Origin: Sporobolomyces roseus
Taxonomy: Eukaryota > Basidiomycota > Microbotryomycetes > Sporidiobolales > Sporidiobolaceae
Direction: 5' to 3'
Length of the DNA stretch: 64,000 bases
NCBI GenBank assembly: GCA_016617785.1
Contig: JADILM010000004.1
Location: 558,001 to 622,000, forward strand
Shown: one piece after another, positions 46,805 through 59,121 of the stretch
How the letters are laid out: each line of letters begins with the position of its first letter
How positions within the stretch are numbered: position 1 is the first letter of the stretch
Notes under the pieces: generated by a model
Database searches by the model: none
Told to the model about the DNA's origin: nothing
What the model saw: only the letters and a program-made list of their open reading frames with translations
Made by a program: the position numbers and the translations under genes

Positions 46805-49050
46805 TCAAGCTTCTGTACTGATGTCGACATCAAGTATCGCCTCTTCTCCCTCTTCGACTTCGTCTCCTCCAACCTCAATGATCTCAACTTCTTTCTCTTT
46901 CCCCTGCTCGCTCGCTTTCGACATCCTCTTCTGTTCTTCGTCCTTCTCCCTCTTCTTCTGATCCCTTTGTTTCTTGTTCTCGAGATTGATCATCAAAGCT
47001 GCGCGACTCAATAGATCCCTCTGGCCTCCTATTTCTTCGGGATACTCGAGACCTCGAGCTTGGAATGAGAGCATGAGGAGTGAGAAAGGGAGAATGTTGC
47101 AGCCTGCAATGTGGATCGTCATTCCTTTCGCGTTGACCTGCTTCGTAAAATTCGGCTGTCAGCTGTTGAGTAGAATAGAGACCAGTTAACCGAGATTTGG
47201 GGGTAGGACTCACATCGCCCACTTTGCAAGTGATCGCTAGGTGCTTCAAAGGGTGCTTCAATCCCGTCTTGTCCCTCTTCTTTCGCTTCGAAGCTTCGAC
47301 GAGTGCAGCTGAAGCCGAAGTTTCAGCTCCATTCGCTCGAGATGCGGAAGCTTGTTGAGGTACAGGGTTTTCGGCGAGATCGTTGGCGATGGAAGCGAAT
47401 AGAGCGTAGGTGATATGGTCGGCACGGAGATGAAGACGGGTAAGGGAAGGGCAGACCTATCGTGATTAAAGGAGGAGTTCAGCGATTGCGAAGGTTGGAA
47501 AGGAAAGTGAAAGAACGCAAGTACTTTGAGAACAGCATCGAGAGTGCCAGCAGTCGAGAAAGTGTCGGTACCGACAAGGGTAAGAGCGACGAGGTCGCTC
47601 CATTGCGTCGCGAAGGCAGCGAGATCGAAAGGATTTCCTCCATTCGGCGTCGTATCGATTACAACTTTGACTCCTGCTGTGATATGAAGCCTGTCGGAGT
47701 GGAGGCGTCAATAGTGAACAGCAGTATGATCAAAGAGAGCAAGCTCACTTGTTCAAACGAGGACAAGACAGCTTGAGGTTTCGCAAAAATGACACCGTAA
47801 CCTCGACGCCATTCCCCAAATACAACTGTTTGAGTCCGAGTCCGAGACATCCGGTAGGTGAATGTTTGAGACGAGCGTTGAGTTTCCAGATGAACGAAAG
47901 ACGTTTCCCTCTCAGCTCGTCGAGAACGAAGTTTCCACTAATTCCGAATCTCTCGATGTTCGGCGCGGCGTTGAACAGGGACAGAATCGCTTCGACTCGA
48001 CTTTCAGCGTCTTCTCCTGATACGGTAAGATGAAGGTGGTCGACGGTGCGGAGGTTGTAGTTGACGTTTGTGGGGAGATTGATAAGACTGCCGAGGGGAA
48101 GGTTCGTTTTCGGTGCGAAGAAGATGTGTTGTAAGTTCGGGAGAGAGCCGAGCCATGTATCGATGTAGGCTTGCAGGTTCTCGTAACTTCCGATGACGAT
48201 AGTCTTGACCAGTTCTCCGAAAGTAGGCAGTTTGTCAAGAGCTTTCGAAGTTGCGACGACTTGAGCTTGTTTCTTGGTCGATCCGAGTCTTTTCTTCTTC
48301 CTTGGTGGAGGTCCATCGCTCGTAACTCCATTCGTTTGAGCGGTCGCACCGGGATCTGCGGTCTTTCCGCCCTCCTCTTCGGCACCATTATCGTTCGACG
48401 TTCCAGGCGGAAGAATTGCCGTCTTACGAGCGAAAAGCGCACCGAGACGAGTGTATCCCGAGTAGTTGTAGTAGTGGGTGTCGGTGAGGAAGGAGAGATC
48501 GATAGTCTCGTAGAACGACGGACGAAGAGAATGGTAGAAACGCCTCGATACGAGTAGCATGCGACGGAAGAATCCATGACGAGCCTTTCGAGCCGAGCGA
48601 CTGGTCATTCGAGTCACTTGGATGGGGTCAGCGGAATCCGCTGCGACAATAGATGGGAGGAGGGAGAGAACCAACGGACATTAAGATGAGTTTCGACTGA
48701 GGTATCCAACCCGTCAACGTCTTATCCGCCTCACTGACAGCTTTCTCTAGCTTCTGCATCTCGATCTCTAGACCCCAATCGAGGATAGACTTGAACACGT
48801 TGTCGGGGAGTGAAGCGAATCGATCTACTTTGACAACTTTCGCTTCTACATCCTTGATCGCTTGATTGACGAGTTCAGGCGTGCACAGTACACCTGTTGA
48901 TCTCATTTGCTTTCCATTGTGATCGAAGGGGGATGATTGAGGAGAGAAGGGAGTTGGTTTGTTGTTTGGGGATGAAATTGGTTGACCGAGAGCGTTGGTA
49001 GCTTGCTCAGAGGAGTCGGAAGAAGAGGCTTGAGAATCGCTATCAGCCAT
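46805..49050 (-). CDS. F-box protein with basic linker and Glu-rich tail
   Basis: Exons 48711-49050, 47749-48640, 47525-47690, 47214-47456 and 46805-47137 give 657 aa. The F-box is in the first half: VDRFASLPDNVFKSILDWGL, then RRMLLVSRRFYHSLRPSFYE. It is interrupted by a 70-nt intron (48641-48710) whose GTTGGA donor is unusual but gives the right phase. Next come a Gly/Asn-rich linker with a basic cluster (PPPRKKKRLGSTKK) that could be a nuclear signal, leucine-rich stretches, and a tail of Lys/Glu repeats ending in an acidic run (VEIIEVGGDEVEEGEEA). It is not a close relative of the four-gene array. An SCF adaptor role is likely; the substrate is unknown. Confidence 0.75.
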
Positions 49051-49434
49051 CCGAGGGTGTAGGTAGCTCTTCAGCTGTCGATGAGGGGAGATTGAGAGGG
49101 AGAAGAAGGGAGACAAAGGTCGGAAACTTTTGGAGGACTGAGCGAAGTAAGTTAGATTTTCGCAAAGTCTCAAATTTCGGTCTTCTACACTCTAAATCAT
49201 CGAGCGAAAGCGCCCAGTAGTGTTCGTTCACTGCGAAACAAGTCCGGGAGACCAGTGAGAGAGAGAACGATTCGTACAAGATTGCGGAATGAGGTTTTAG
49301 GGTATCATCAAGCGAGAAACTAACGGTACATCAACGAAGTAGAAGCACATACACACAGAGGGAGAGAAGGGACGGATGATTGGGAGTAGAACACAAGCGG
49401 GGATGAGGAAACTCTTTCTAGACAGTACGATCGC
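49051..49434. promoter_or_regulatory. Promoter of the F-box gene with a TTTCGCAA element
   Basis: The octamer TTTCGCAA occurs at 49158-49165, about 108 nt before the ATG at 49050. The rest of the 384-nt spacer holds the 3' end of RAD27. Confidence 0.35.
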
Positions 49435-51345
49435 TCACTTCTTCTTTCCCTTACCTTTCGTCTCGGTTTTCGCTTTCTTTCCCTTTCCACCTTTGTCATC
49501 AGCCTGGCAAGAAGAGAAGTCCTTTTAATACGACTCTCGAGAAAACGGTCTCGAAGAAGCTCCGACTTACCTTCCTCTTCGTTCCTCCAGCTTTGGGATC
49601 TTTAGGTTGAACAGTGAAGAATCCATCGAGTCGTCCTTGTTGTTTCGAACTGAGTCGAGCCTTGAGTTTGTCGGCTCCTTTACGTACACGATCCTCGCTG
49701 TAGAACTCGAATGCTTCATCAGCTTGTGAAGAAGATGCAGAAGGGAAGAACCACGACTCACGAGAAACCTTTGTCGCGAACAAGGAAATCGACCAAACCT
49801 TCGACATTGGGTTCTTCCCATTTGAGCTGAGAGAATACACGCCCAGCATCAATGTCAGTCGCATCGTCACTAGCGAGATTGAGAGGAGAAATAGAGAAAG
49901 GAGAACTCACGTCAATCTCCGAACTTGGTTTGACACTCGGTTTCAAGAACAATTGTTTCGCTTCCTCATAAGGCCAATCCTCAGGAGGAGGGTTCTTTCC
50001 TTTCGACAAATGAGCGAGAATGTCGTCCATCGTATCGTACTCCTTGACTAGTTTGAGAGCAGTCTTCGCTCCGACTCCTTTGATCGGTTCGAGGTAATCA
50101 CATCCGCACAACATGCACATATCGATGAACTATGTAGACAATGAAGTAACGAGTGGTGTTGGGACGAAAGAGAAGTATGACGAGAGAGATCCAGTCAGTG
50201 ATCGCTTTCCTGATCAGAGAAGAAAGTGAGACTCACCTTGTCCATAGTGAGTTCCAATCCTTGCAAAACGTTGTCGAGAGTGATAATATCGATAGGCATT
50301 TTCCTCGCTTCGGAGAAAGTCAAGTGACGGAGGAGAACGGGAGAATCGAAAGTCAAGGTATCCATATCTTCTGAACCAGCTCCATAGACCTATAGCATAG
50401 TTCACGCATGAGTGAGCTGTTTGAAGCGAAGGAGAGGTAGAGGGAAAGGAGGGAAACTGACGAGTCCACCACGACAAAGTTCAGCACATTGAGCTTCAGC
50501 TTCGGAAGGTGCCTAGATCGTCGATAGTAGCTTGATGAGATCAGCAGGGAGAGACAGGAGAGGAGGAAACGGAAACATGGGGGAGCTCACCTCGACCCAA
50601 GGGATTCCCATCAAAGTCAAAAGCTTCTTGCATTCATCGTTGTGTTCCTTAGTTACCTTGACTTGACGACGAGAAAGTTTGTCGACGTCCTCGGTAGTAC
50701 CTGAGCAATCGAACAAATGTCGAATTCAGCGAATGTCCAGACTTTAGCTTATTCGAAACTGCTAGTTACTCACCAGTCTCTTTCGCTTCAACTTCGTCCT
50801 CTTTCGCTTCTTGCCTGTTTGAGAAACGCTTCTTGAGCTGTAGGTCTCAATGAACCAGTCCATCAGTCAAGCTTCTTCACCACCCTCGATGGAAAGTTCT
50901 CAAGATACTCACGACGTTCGATTTCAATTGAGGAGGTTTTCCATCAAACACGTAACAAGGCTTGAGATCGTTCTCTACCATACGAAGAGTTCTGCTCAAT
51001 CGAGAACATCAGCTCTCCACAAGACTGAAGGCGAGAGAGAGGAAGTGAAGCGTAAACATACCGGTAGAAGAGACCCATCAAATGACTCGTAGTTTCTCCA
51101 GCTTCATTCATGAGTTGTTGTCCATCTTGTTGCCTCACTGCAATCAAGAACTGATAGATACTCATCGAGCTAGTAGCACAAAGTAAGGGAGGATTAGCTA
51201 CTTTCGCTTTCGAGGAGAATTAACGAAGAGATAGAACTCACGCATCAATGGCGATCTTCCTGCCGAACAAACTCTTGATATCTACTTGTTTCATAGCTCC
51301 AGGTGCTTGATCCGAGATGAGTGCGGTGAGTCCTTTGATACCCAT
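49435..51345 (-). CDS. RAD27: Flap endonuclease 1 (FEN1/Rad27)
   Basis: The start ATG is at 51345 and the stop TGA at 49435-49437. The protein begins [19 protein letters not shown]; the exposed Gly2 is essential in this family. N-region landmarks are [17 protein letters not shown] with a metal-binding Asp, and [12 protein letters not shown]-region landmarks are [16 protein letters not shown] and [12 protein letters not shown], then [24 protein letters not shown] with the helix-hairpin-helix DNA-binding motif. Near the end GRLDGFFTV is the PCNA-interacting peptide (Q-x-x-L-x-x-F-F form), followed by a Lys-rich tail. The enzyme removes 5' flaps in Okazaki-fragment maturation and base-excision repair. 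About eight introns interrupt it. The length is close to the usual 380 aa. Confidence 0.95.
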
Positions 51346-54188
51346 GGCGTAAAATTGAAGCGGAGATTCGGAGTGGGAGAAAGAGAGCGGAGATGTTGTG
51401 TCGAGCTAGAGGGGCTGCTGAGTGGGTCTCTGTACTATTCCAGGCTGAAACGAGTCAGTCTGAGTTGTTGTGAAGTTCAGAGATCAATCAGGAGATCTTG
51501 AAGAGAGGAAGATGAGGAACGATACGGAAGTATCGTGTCTCATAGTCAGGCGAAAGAGAGAGCTAACCTGATTGATCTGTACAGTCACAAAGGCTTCAAG
51601 AGCTAGTTATAGAGAAGTGTTGGTTGGAGAAGGAGTCGACTTCGAATTTCGTCTCTTGTTTCTCGACACTCACCTCGATTTCTCAGAACGCCTACTCAGA
51701 GCTCATATCCACATAGACGACACGCTCGGCTGACGCGATCGCTACATTTCAGGCTCACTCACCTGTTCCTTCGCTCTGATGACGCCGAAATCCCTTCTTG
51801 TGGGATCGCTACCTCTCTGAGCCTCCGGTCGCACTGTTCGACCCTAAAGATAAGGTGAAGTCCCTGCTCGTCAATACTGTCACAAGTCTCGACTCTTTCT
51901 TTATGACCTTGGGTTTGATCGAGCGACTCAAGCGTGGTAATTACTTTGTTGACTAGGATTCCTTGCTTGCTCGCGCTTGCTCGAAGGTAAAGGGAGGAAG
52001 ACTGCTCTCCGCGGCCTCGACCACGACTGTGAATCCTTCAAACCTATGTCCCGTCATCAGTCTTATAGCATCTCGAATGGCTCTTGTATCGCTATCTCGT
52101 GACACACAGAGCAGTGAAATACACCGCTCAGGTATGCGTGAAGCTGCGCTCGCTCTGTAAGTCAGGCTACCCGCTTTCTCCCAAGCTTTTATCTCAATCG
52201 CTCTCGAACGCTGACTCTCATTCTAGGGTCATGGCTGTAATAGTTGCGGTGCTCAACTCAACGGATGTATAGCCTCAAGTTGATACGACGTTGAGTTGCA
52301 AGTTCGAGACTTCGAGCTGCGACTCGCGAGTAGGCGGCTTTTCGCAGAGCATCAAGCAATTTCAAACGATGCTCACTTTGATGGGAAACTCTGCTGAAGC
52401 CCTTGTCGGCCTTTCGGTGATTCGTATAAACCATCTAGTACGACGCTATGATAGCACTGTCCGAACTTGAAGGGACAGTCGAAGGGGCGACGAGCGTAGA
52501 TACTGTTTGAACTCCGCCTCGGAAAAGGTGAGCACCTTTTCATTTTCAATGCTCGTCGATGAGATGCTATATCCTCTAGCCGTAGTTCAAGTGTTGACGG
52601 CGAAGTGCAATCAGCTCGCTGTCCGTCTTCTGCAGAGCTCAGACTTCGGGTTTCGAAAAAAAGTTCGCTCAAACTCTGCCTCTTGCGATGCGATTGGCAG
52701 GGCTTCTGGTCGAGAAAGAGGACAACAAAGGAGACTGAATCTAAGAGGCCAATATATCGACACCCAATCGAATATAACAGGATGAGAGGAGGTAAACGAA
52801 AGAAAAAGGTTCGGAGTCCGGTCGCTTCCGTCTAGCAAGTTCCGCCAACTTTCAGGTCCTCCACTTCTTCTTTCCAGTGTTCCATTCAGCTTCCCTTCGC
52901 CATGCGAGACTGCGACATCCCCTTTTGTCGATCTTTCATTTCGAGGCGGACCGCTGTCCGAAACCTTATCGGATTTCGCATCAGTGCGTGCCAGCTGGCC
53001 CGTCGGATAAACTTCCTCTCCTTCGCTTCGAAAACTTGCAGGAACGATCTACTCGACTTGCAGGACACACAGAGAGAGAGGATCATCCTCAGCGAAGAAC
53101 GACGAGAGTCTGAGAGCTTCGGTCAACTCTCGACCAGAAACAGCGGGGTCGAGTAGAAGTAACAGCGTGTTCAAAGCTGTCCCTTCGCGCGAAAAACGAG
53201 ATCGAGGGTGGCCATCGAGAGAGGCAGCACTTTTCACTCAACAAGTTTGCCTTCTCTTTTCCTTCGTCGGTTTCACAGGTTGGTCCTGATCGACTTGCGG
53301 GCGACTCGGCGATTTCTGTTCTCTTGTCTTGCTTGAGCCAACACGGAGACGTCCGTCGACGAGCCGTCTTTGAAAAAGCAAGAGAGACTAGCGGATGTCT
53401 TTGCCCTCCGCACGGAGAGTGGTCGATGTAGGCTTGTACTGAAGCTTCTCCTTCGAGCTAGTACTCTCATAGCTTCTGTACGGCGAGTGAAAGCCAAAAC
53501 TCCACACAGGTAGTAGTCGAGGCAGGGCAAGACAAATCGACAAACGCTTCGCAGAATGCAATTCAAACTTTCTCGTTCTTCTTCCAAGCTGCTCTTCTTC
53601 GACATATTCAAACCAAACTTACGAAGGAGACGTTGACAAATTATCTAGAGTCCCGTAGATTGGCGCTTCGGAGAGCTCTCGACTCACCGGAACGTCGAAT
53701 CCCTCCTCGGAGAGTTTGAGAGCGAACAAAGGAAAGCGTCCATCTCGAGCGAGGCAAGTACGGGAAACGGCGGGGCCTTTGATGAGATCGACGTCGTCGT
53801 CGTGTGCAAAAGCAGTGGAACCCCTTCGACACGGCGACGGAGGACTGCGAACGACGAATGCTTTCAAGTATTGTCGATCAGTTCCTTCTCGCCCTCGCGG
53901 TCGAACGGTAACGCCGAACTTTGTGACCCCCTTTACTGTACAACGACGTCGTCAAGCAAGTGAGTGGACGGGTACAGTACAGCATCTCGGCGAATACAAT
54001 ATTCGACAAGAGCCTCTCGACAAAAACGACGAAATTTCGAGCAATTTTTTCCGAGGGCCCGACGAACCGGCTGTGCTTGCTCGCTCTCCTGAGTCTCGGT
54101 CTATGTCAGTTGCGACGTTGGGTCTAGCTGTAAGAGACATCAGTAGTGTACACACTGCTGTGAGATAAAAAGGGACGAGAAAGCTGAT

Positions 54189-54196
54189 TTTCGCAA
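54189..54196. promoter_or_regulatory. TTTCGCAA element upstream of the CENP-B-type gene
   Basis: This is an exact octamer copy, 431 nt before the start codon. Allowing for a 74-nt leader intron, it lies closer to the likely transcript start. Confidence 0.3.
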
Positions 54197-54453
54197 GATT
54201 TTTGGTGTTGAATGAGAAAAGTCTAAGGGCGTGGAGAGAGATTCATCCAGATTCATTTTTTGATATTTGATAGGGAAAGAAGCCGACGAGAGTGTACGAG
54301 AGAGAGAGAAGGGAGAACTTTTGAGAGAGAGAAAGCGAAAGGTACAAATTTCAGTCGCTCCCTCAAAACCTTCACCAAACTCCCTCAAAACTTCAACAGA
54401 TTGCAGATCGTACACCTTTATTGGTTGTCGAGCTAGCAAAGGCATCTGTCACC

Positions 54454-54527
54454 GTAAGTTTCACCTCTGATCGTTGTCGTTTGAGACGGGAAACTAAGTG
54501 TCTTCTCTTCCTTCTTGCTCTCAACAG
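54454..54527 (+). other. Probable intron in the 5' leader of the CENP-B-type gene
   Basis: A GTAAGT donor at 54454 and a pyrimidine-rich CTCTCAACAG acceptor ending at 54527 bound 74 nt, a typical size here. No in-frame ATG precedes it, so it would lie in the 5' untranslated region. Confidence 0.45.
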
Positions 54528-54619
54528 CTCTCCACCCCTCGTCCTGGCCTCCCCTCTCCTCCTATCACTCTTCCCATCCGCTCAACCGGTCAATTGAGTT
54601 CATCGGCTCTTCCTCCAGC

Positions 54620-57600
54620 ATGAGCATCGCCGGCTTCAGCTTTCCTCATCGACTTAGAACAGTTTCCGCTCAATTGAGATCCGCTGCAGGAATTGAAGAT
54701 CCTACGACCAACTACCCTCAGAACGACCTCTACTCTCCTCATGGCAACGAATGGAACAGTATAGGATACCCTGAGCAGCAACCGACGAACTATCAAGAAG
54801 GTTACAGCCATTTCATGCCCGAAAACGATTTCAACGATTATGGCTCCATTAGCTCACAACCTCAAGGATTGGGCTTCGACATGTCGATGCAGATGAATGG
54901 GATAGAGGAGGAATCACAGGAGTATGAGACTTTACCGGTTAAGCTGGAGGAAGGAGTGGAAAATGGTTCCGAATCTCTGGATTCTGGTCACCAAACAAGG
55001 CATCAAACTCGCACATCTCGCAACCAGGTACGCTCCGCTCCTATTCTATGAGATCCTTGTGGTCTTGCGCACTTGTCCTGTTGAGCTCGAGTTGAAGCTG
55101 ACCCTCAACTCCACTTTTTTCTGCATTTATTCTACCTGTCCCTCGCAATCGCTCCTGTCCTCCATTTCAACTTCCAACAGGTCTTCCCGACACAGTCCAG
55201 CTTCTCTTCGTCGAATCGCTCTCGTACCTCCTCACTCGCTTCCCAACACTCTGGCTCGCTCCAGCTCTCCGCACTGTCGTCGCCCAACTCTCCCTTCTTC
55301 CCTGGTCCCCTTCCCTCTCCGTTCCGCGATCAGCCTGCCACCTTCAACTCCGAGGCATCAGCGACGATTAATCCTTCCGCTTCTGTTCGGGGATCAAGTC
55401 CAAGCGATGCTTCTTCGTCCTCGAACCTTACCCATTCTCGCGCCGAGTCGACCGGATCAAGTCCTCCCGAATCTCTCGCCTCGTCTTCGAATGCCCCTCG
55501 TCGCAATGATTCCATCTCCGGTAGAGCTAGTGCTCGATCAAACACCCTCAAACACACCCGGAGGAACTCGGCTGCTGCTTCACCGACAAAGAATTATTCG
55601 CCTACGAAGGGGAACCGTTCGAACCGTCGCCTTACGAACGCTCAGAGGAGGGAGATCTGCATCTTCCAACGAACCCATCCTACGATGAAGCAAGACGATA
55701 TCGGTCGAGTCTTCAACTACGAACGGAGTACGATCTCGAAAACGCTCAAGGACAAGGAGCACTGGTTATCGGACAATTGGGAGGATCCCGAACCGAGTAA
55801 CAGGAAGAGATTGAGTCACCGCGCCAAGTCACGCTCTGTATCGTCCCTGCCGGTATCTGACAACGAATACGACTCGATCGCCGAACGAACCCCTAACCTC
55901 GCTTCAGTCACGCCTCAGCCTTCTCCCGCTCTCCCTTCTTACTCTGCCCCTGCACCCGCCTCTCCTCCTCCTCCCGTCTTCAAAGGTCGCTTCCCTGCTA
56001 TCGACAAGGCTCTCACCGAATGGGCTCATCAGCAAGTCCCACTCGGCACCGTTCTGACCGATAACGTACTCCAAAGTCAAGCCAAGCTCATCGCTTCGAA
56101 GATGCCAGGATACGAATCGTTCAAGGCGAGTCACACCTGGTTGGAAGGGTTCAAGACGAGAGTTGGGATTCGAGATGGAACTTTCAGAAATTCGGAAGCT
56201 CGTACGATGTCGAGGTCGGCGAGTCGGCAGTCGATGACTTTGGACGATATCGCTGGATCCTCAATCGCGCCCGCAGAAGAAGAAGAGGAGGAGGAGGAGG
56301 CTAGTATCAGGAGAAGCACTCGCCAGAAACGTTCAACGTTTGCTTCAAAGAGTCTTCATCGCCTTACGAATTCGCAATCTTCCCTCTCGTTCGACTCTCC
56401 TCGTATCTCTTCACCCGCTCCTCACTCCAATTCCTCCGAGCTGCATGCTGGCAACTTTGGCGACATCTCGATGGATTCCGAATCGACCCCAACTCACTCG
56501 ACAGTCCACTCTCGAGCAGCTACCAGCGGCCACGGTCAAGCATCCGGACTCGCCGATCCTTACTCTTACAGTCCGACAAACCGAATTGGAGGTGGACACA
56601 GCGCTCATGGTACTCCTTCGAGACTGGTCATCGGTGGAGCTCCTTCATCTCTCGTTCTCGATGAACATTCTCCCGTCGAACTCCTTGCGCCTCAGTATCA
56701 CGATCAACAACAAGCTCAGTATCCCTATTCGAATGATCTCAACCAGTCCTCGTTCGCACCTTTCGACCTCTCTGCTTTCCAACCTCCTCCCTTTGGAAGT
56801 CTTTCGACTTCTTCTTCCCAATCTTCGCTCGCCAACTTCGACCTCGGAACTTCGACGTCTTCCTTGGCTCCTCCTGGTGACTTCACCGCCTCTCCCGTTC
56901 CTTCGTTTCACCACCATCGTTCCGGTTCGACCGCTTCTTCGACTTCGATCTACTCTGGTTTGACCGCTTTCTCCTCCACGAACGGAACCGGTACGCCTCT
57001 GACTGGGTCGGCGTATGGCTCGTTCCGCACCAGTCCTGGTGACGCGTGCTCCTCGATGCCTTCGACTCCCGCTCATGGATCCTACTTCGAACCGTCGCAA
57101 ATGTCTTCTTTCGTTCCTTCTCCACTTCAGCAACAACCCATCTTCTCACAAGTCTCACAACTCGATTCCACGCATCAACGATACCCTTCTCAGCAATCTC
57201 TCGACGGTACATCTTCCGCTTCTTCCATTTCTCCCGCTCGCCGTGCAACCATCTCAGGAGGAGCTCCTTTCCAAGGTCGCACTTCGATCCCAGCTTCAGC
57301 CACTCCTGCCGTCGTCCCTAGTCCACCTCCAATTCAAGGACCCGTCTCGCTCGACGAAGCCTACGCCTCTCTCAAAGTCGCACTCTCGTTCCTCGGAGTC
57401 AACGAGGGTTTCGCTCGTCCTGCCGATTTCGTCACGTTCTCCGATATCATGGCCAAGATGGAGGATCGACGAGTACCAGCAGTCAATTCGGCTCCTTCAT
57501 CGACGCTCAACTCGCCTTACCAACCTTCGCACGCTCAGCTCCAGCAGCAAAACACCTTGCCGAGTGTACCTAGTCGCCTCAAGCTCACTCGAACTCAGTC

Positions 57601-57697
57601 AGCTAGTAATGTACCGACTTTCGGAGGTAACGGTTGGCCGAGCAACACTCATCGATCCAAGAATTCCGTCTCTCTCCTCGAAGTCGACGGTCACTAG
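54620..57697 (+). CDS. CENP-B-type (double HTH) DNA-binding protein, candidate transcription factor
   Basis: Exons 54620-55027 and 55181-57697 give 974 aa. Residues about 285-335 form a CENP-B N-terminal/psq-like helix-turn-helix (LTNAQRREICIFQRTHP, then DDIGRVFNYERSTISKTL). Residues about 405-470 form a CENPB-type HTH (FPAIDKALTEWAHQQ, then GYESFKASHTWLEGFKTRVG). These two modules bind DNA in CENP-B and pogo/Tc5 transposases. No DDE catalytic domain follows; the rest is Ser/Thr/Gln/Pro-rich, broken by an acidic run (EEEEEEEA near residue 500). This looks like a domesticated transposase DNA-binding region turned regulator. Target sites are unknown. The start is the first ATG after a candidate leader intron. 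Confidence 0.82.
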
Positions 57698-58339
57698 AAC
57701 TTCCCCCTCTTCGCCCTGTACAGCGCCTCCTCTTATCTATCGTTCTTCTTCGCATTCTCTCAATCTCTAGGACTCTCCGGTTGTTTAAGCAGTACCTCCC
57801 GACACCCATGTTTTGTCATTACTTCATTTCTCCTTTCTCTCTCAAAAGTCGTTAGATTCCGACGTTTTTCTTCACGGCACCCAAATCGTCTCTCTCTTCT
57901 CTCATACAGTATTTATACCCTCGGTTCTCTCTTTCTCTTGCACACTCTCACGACCAACTCCTCTTCCGAAGTTTTTCAGTGCTTTCTTCATTCTCTTTCA
58001 GCTGTATCCCCATTTTACACCTTTCGAAGACGGAACACAATTGGAATCTCAATCATTCTTTCGTACATCGCTCAGAGTCTAATTGCGAGGAAAGCGAGCG
58101 AGATATCTTGCGAAACAACTCTCGATCAATGATTCTTCACGAAACCCTCCGTCTGTTTCTGCGAGGCCCCTCTCGTATACAAGTCAGAGAGCTGCCAAGG
58201 GAGTGAAGAAGTAGAAGCGAGTCGAGCGAATCACCGTCAGAGCGAGTGTCGAAACCGATCTTTCTTTTTGCTCCTTCGCTTCTTCCAAATTCACACTCCT
58301 TACGACTTCGCTGACTCGCACCCTCTTCGACATTGAAAG
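57698..58339. other. Intergenic region upstream of the LITAF-domain gene
   Basis: These 642 nt contain C/T-rich sequence and the 3' flank of the CENP-B-type gene. No gene was recognised. Confidence 0.5.
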
Positions 58340-59121
58340 ATGTCATCTGAACTAGCTTCCAAAGCTGTCCAAGGTCAAAGTGAATCTAAATCTGCCCTCG
58401 CTGCTGGATCTCAGGCTATCCCTCTCACCCGTCAAATCACGACTCAATCTGCTCCCCTTGTCAATCCGGAGGTACAGCAGGTACGTTCACAGCCTCAAAT
58501 CAAGCGTATTACGATAGACTGCTGATTAAAGGGATTCATTCTCATCCAGTCTCAGGAAGCTCATTCTCTTCAACCTTCTACGACTCGAGGTTCAGCTCCT
58601 CCCTTCCATAATCTCGCTTCTCCCACTCCTGTTCCCCCCGGTCAAGGACCTACCGTCGACTCCAAGCCTCAAGCTCGAGCTCAAGCTCTCGCTTCTCCTC
58701 CTCCTCTCTTCCTCGTCTCGCCCGTTCCTTCGACCTACGCTCCTCGTCCTGGAGTGACCATCTCGTTCCCTGTAGTCACGCTCTCGATGCTCAAAGGTCG
58801 TTCCGAAGTCGTGAATTGCGGTCGTTGCGGTTGGACCGGGTTCACTGAAACGAGAACTGTCGCAACTTGGAAAACTCAGTGCGTTGCTCCTTGCCTTTCG
58901 CCTTTCTCCGTACTCGCTCATACAACAGCTTACTGACGATGATATCCTACAGCTGTTGCGCCGCTGCAACTTGTGTCGTCTTCTGGCCTTTGATGTGCTT
59001 GCCTTACGTTATTCCTCGCTGTTCCGACGTCGAACACGATTGCGCAAGATGTGGAGCGATGTTGGCCAAGTACGAGAGGAAACACAAGACTACTCAGGTG
59101 TATCAGACTTGTCGAGCTTGA
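58340..59121 (+). CDS. LITAF-domain (LITAF/SIMPLE-like) membrane-associated zinc protein
   Basis: Exons 58340-58480, 58550-58878 and 58953-59121 give 212 aa. The N-terminal 120 residues are Pro/Ser/Ala-rich. The C-terminal LITAF domain has a first CxxC (VNCGRCGWTGFTETRTV), a hydrophobic membrane-inserting segment (CVVFWPLMCLPYVIPRC) and a second CxxC (HDCARCGAMLAKY), ordered as in LITAF. The four cysteines form a zinc site that anchors the protein at the cytosolic face of endosomal or plasma membranes. Animal members act in endosomal sorting; fungal roles are little studied. The intron between exons 2 and 3 falls inside the domain in phase. Confidence 0.87.

Larger units (their letters stand above)
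51346..54619. other. 3.3-kb region without a recognised gene
   Basis: This is the longest gene-poor stretch of the window, between the divergent RAD27 and CENP-B-type genes. Open frames on both strands (for example near 53716-54168 plus and 53273-53611 minus) overlap heavily and lack domains. No tRNA, rRNA or transposase motif was seen. It may hold a long promoter, noncoding transcript or decayed sequence. Confidence 0.4.

Noticed and set aside
53716..54168. 150-codon open frame in the gene-poor region
   Set aside because: It has no ATG at its start, no domain and no splice pattern, and is shadowed by open frames on the other strand.
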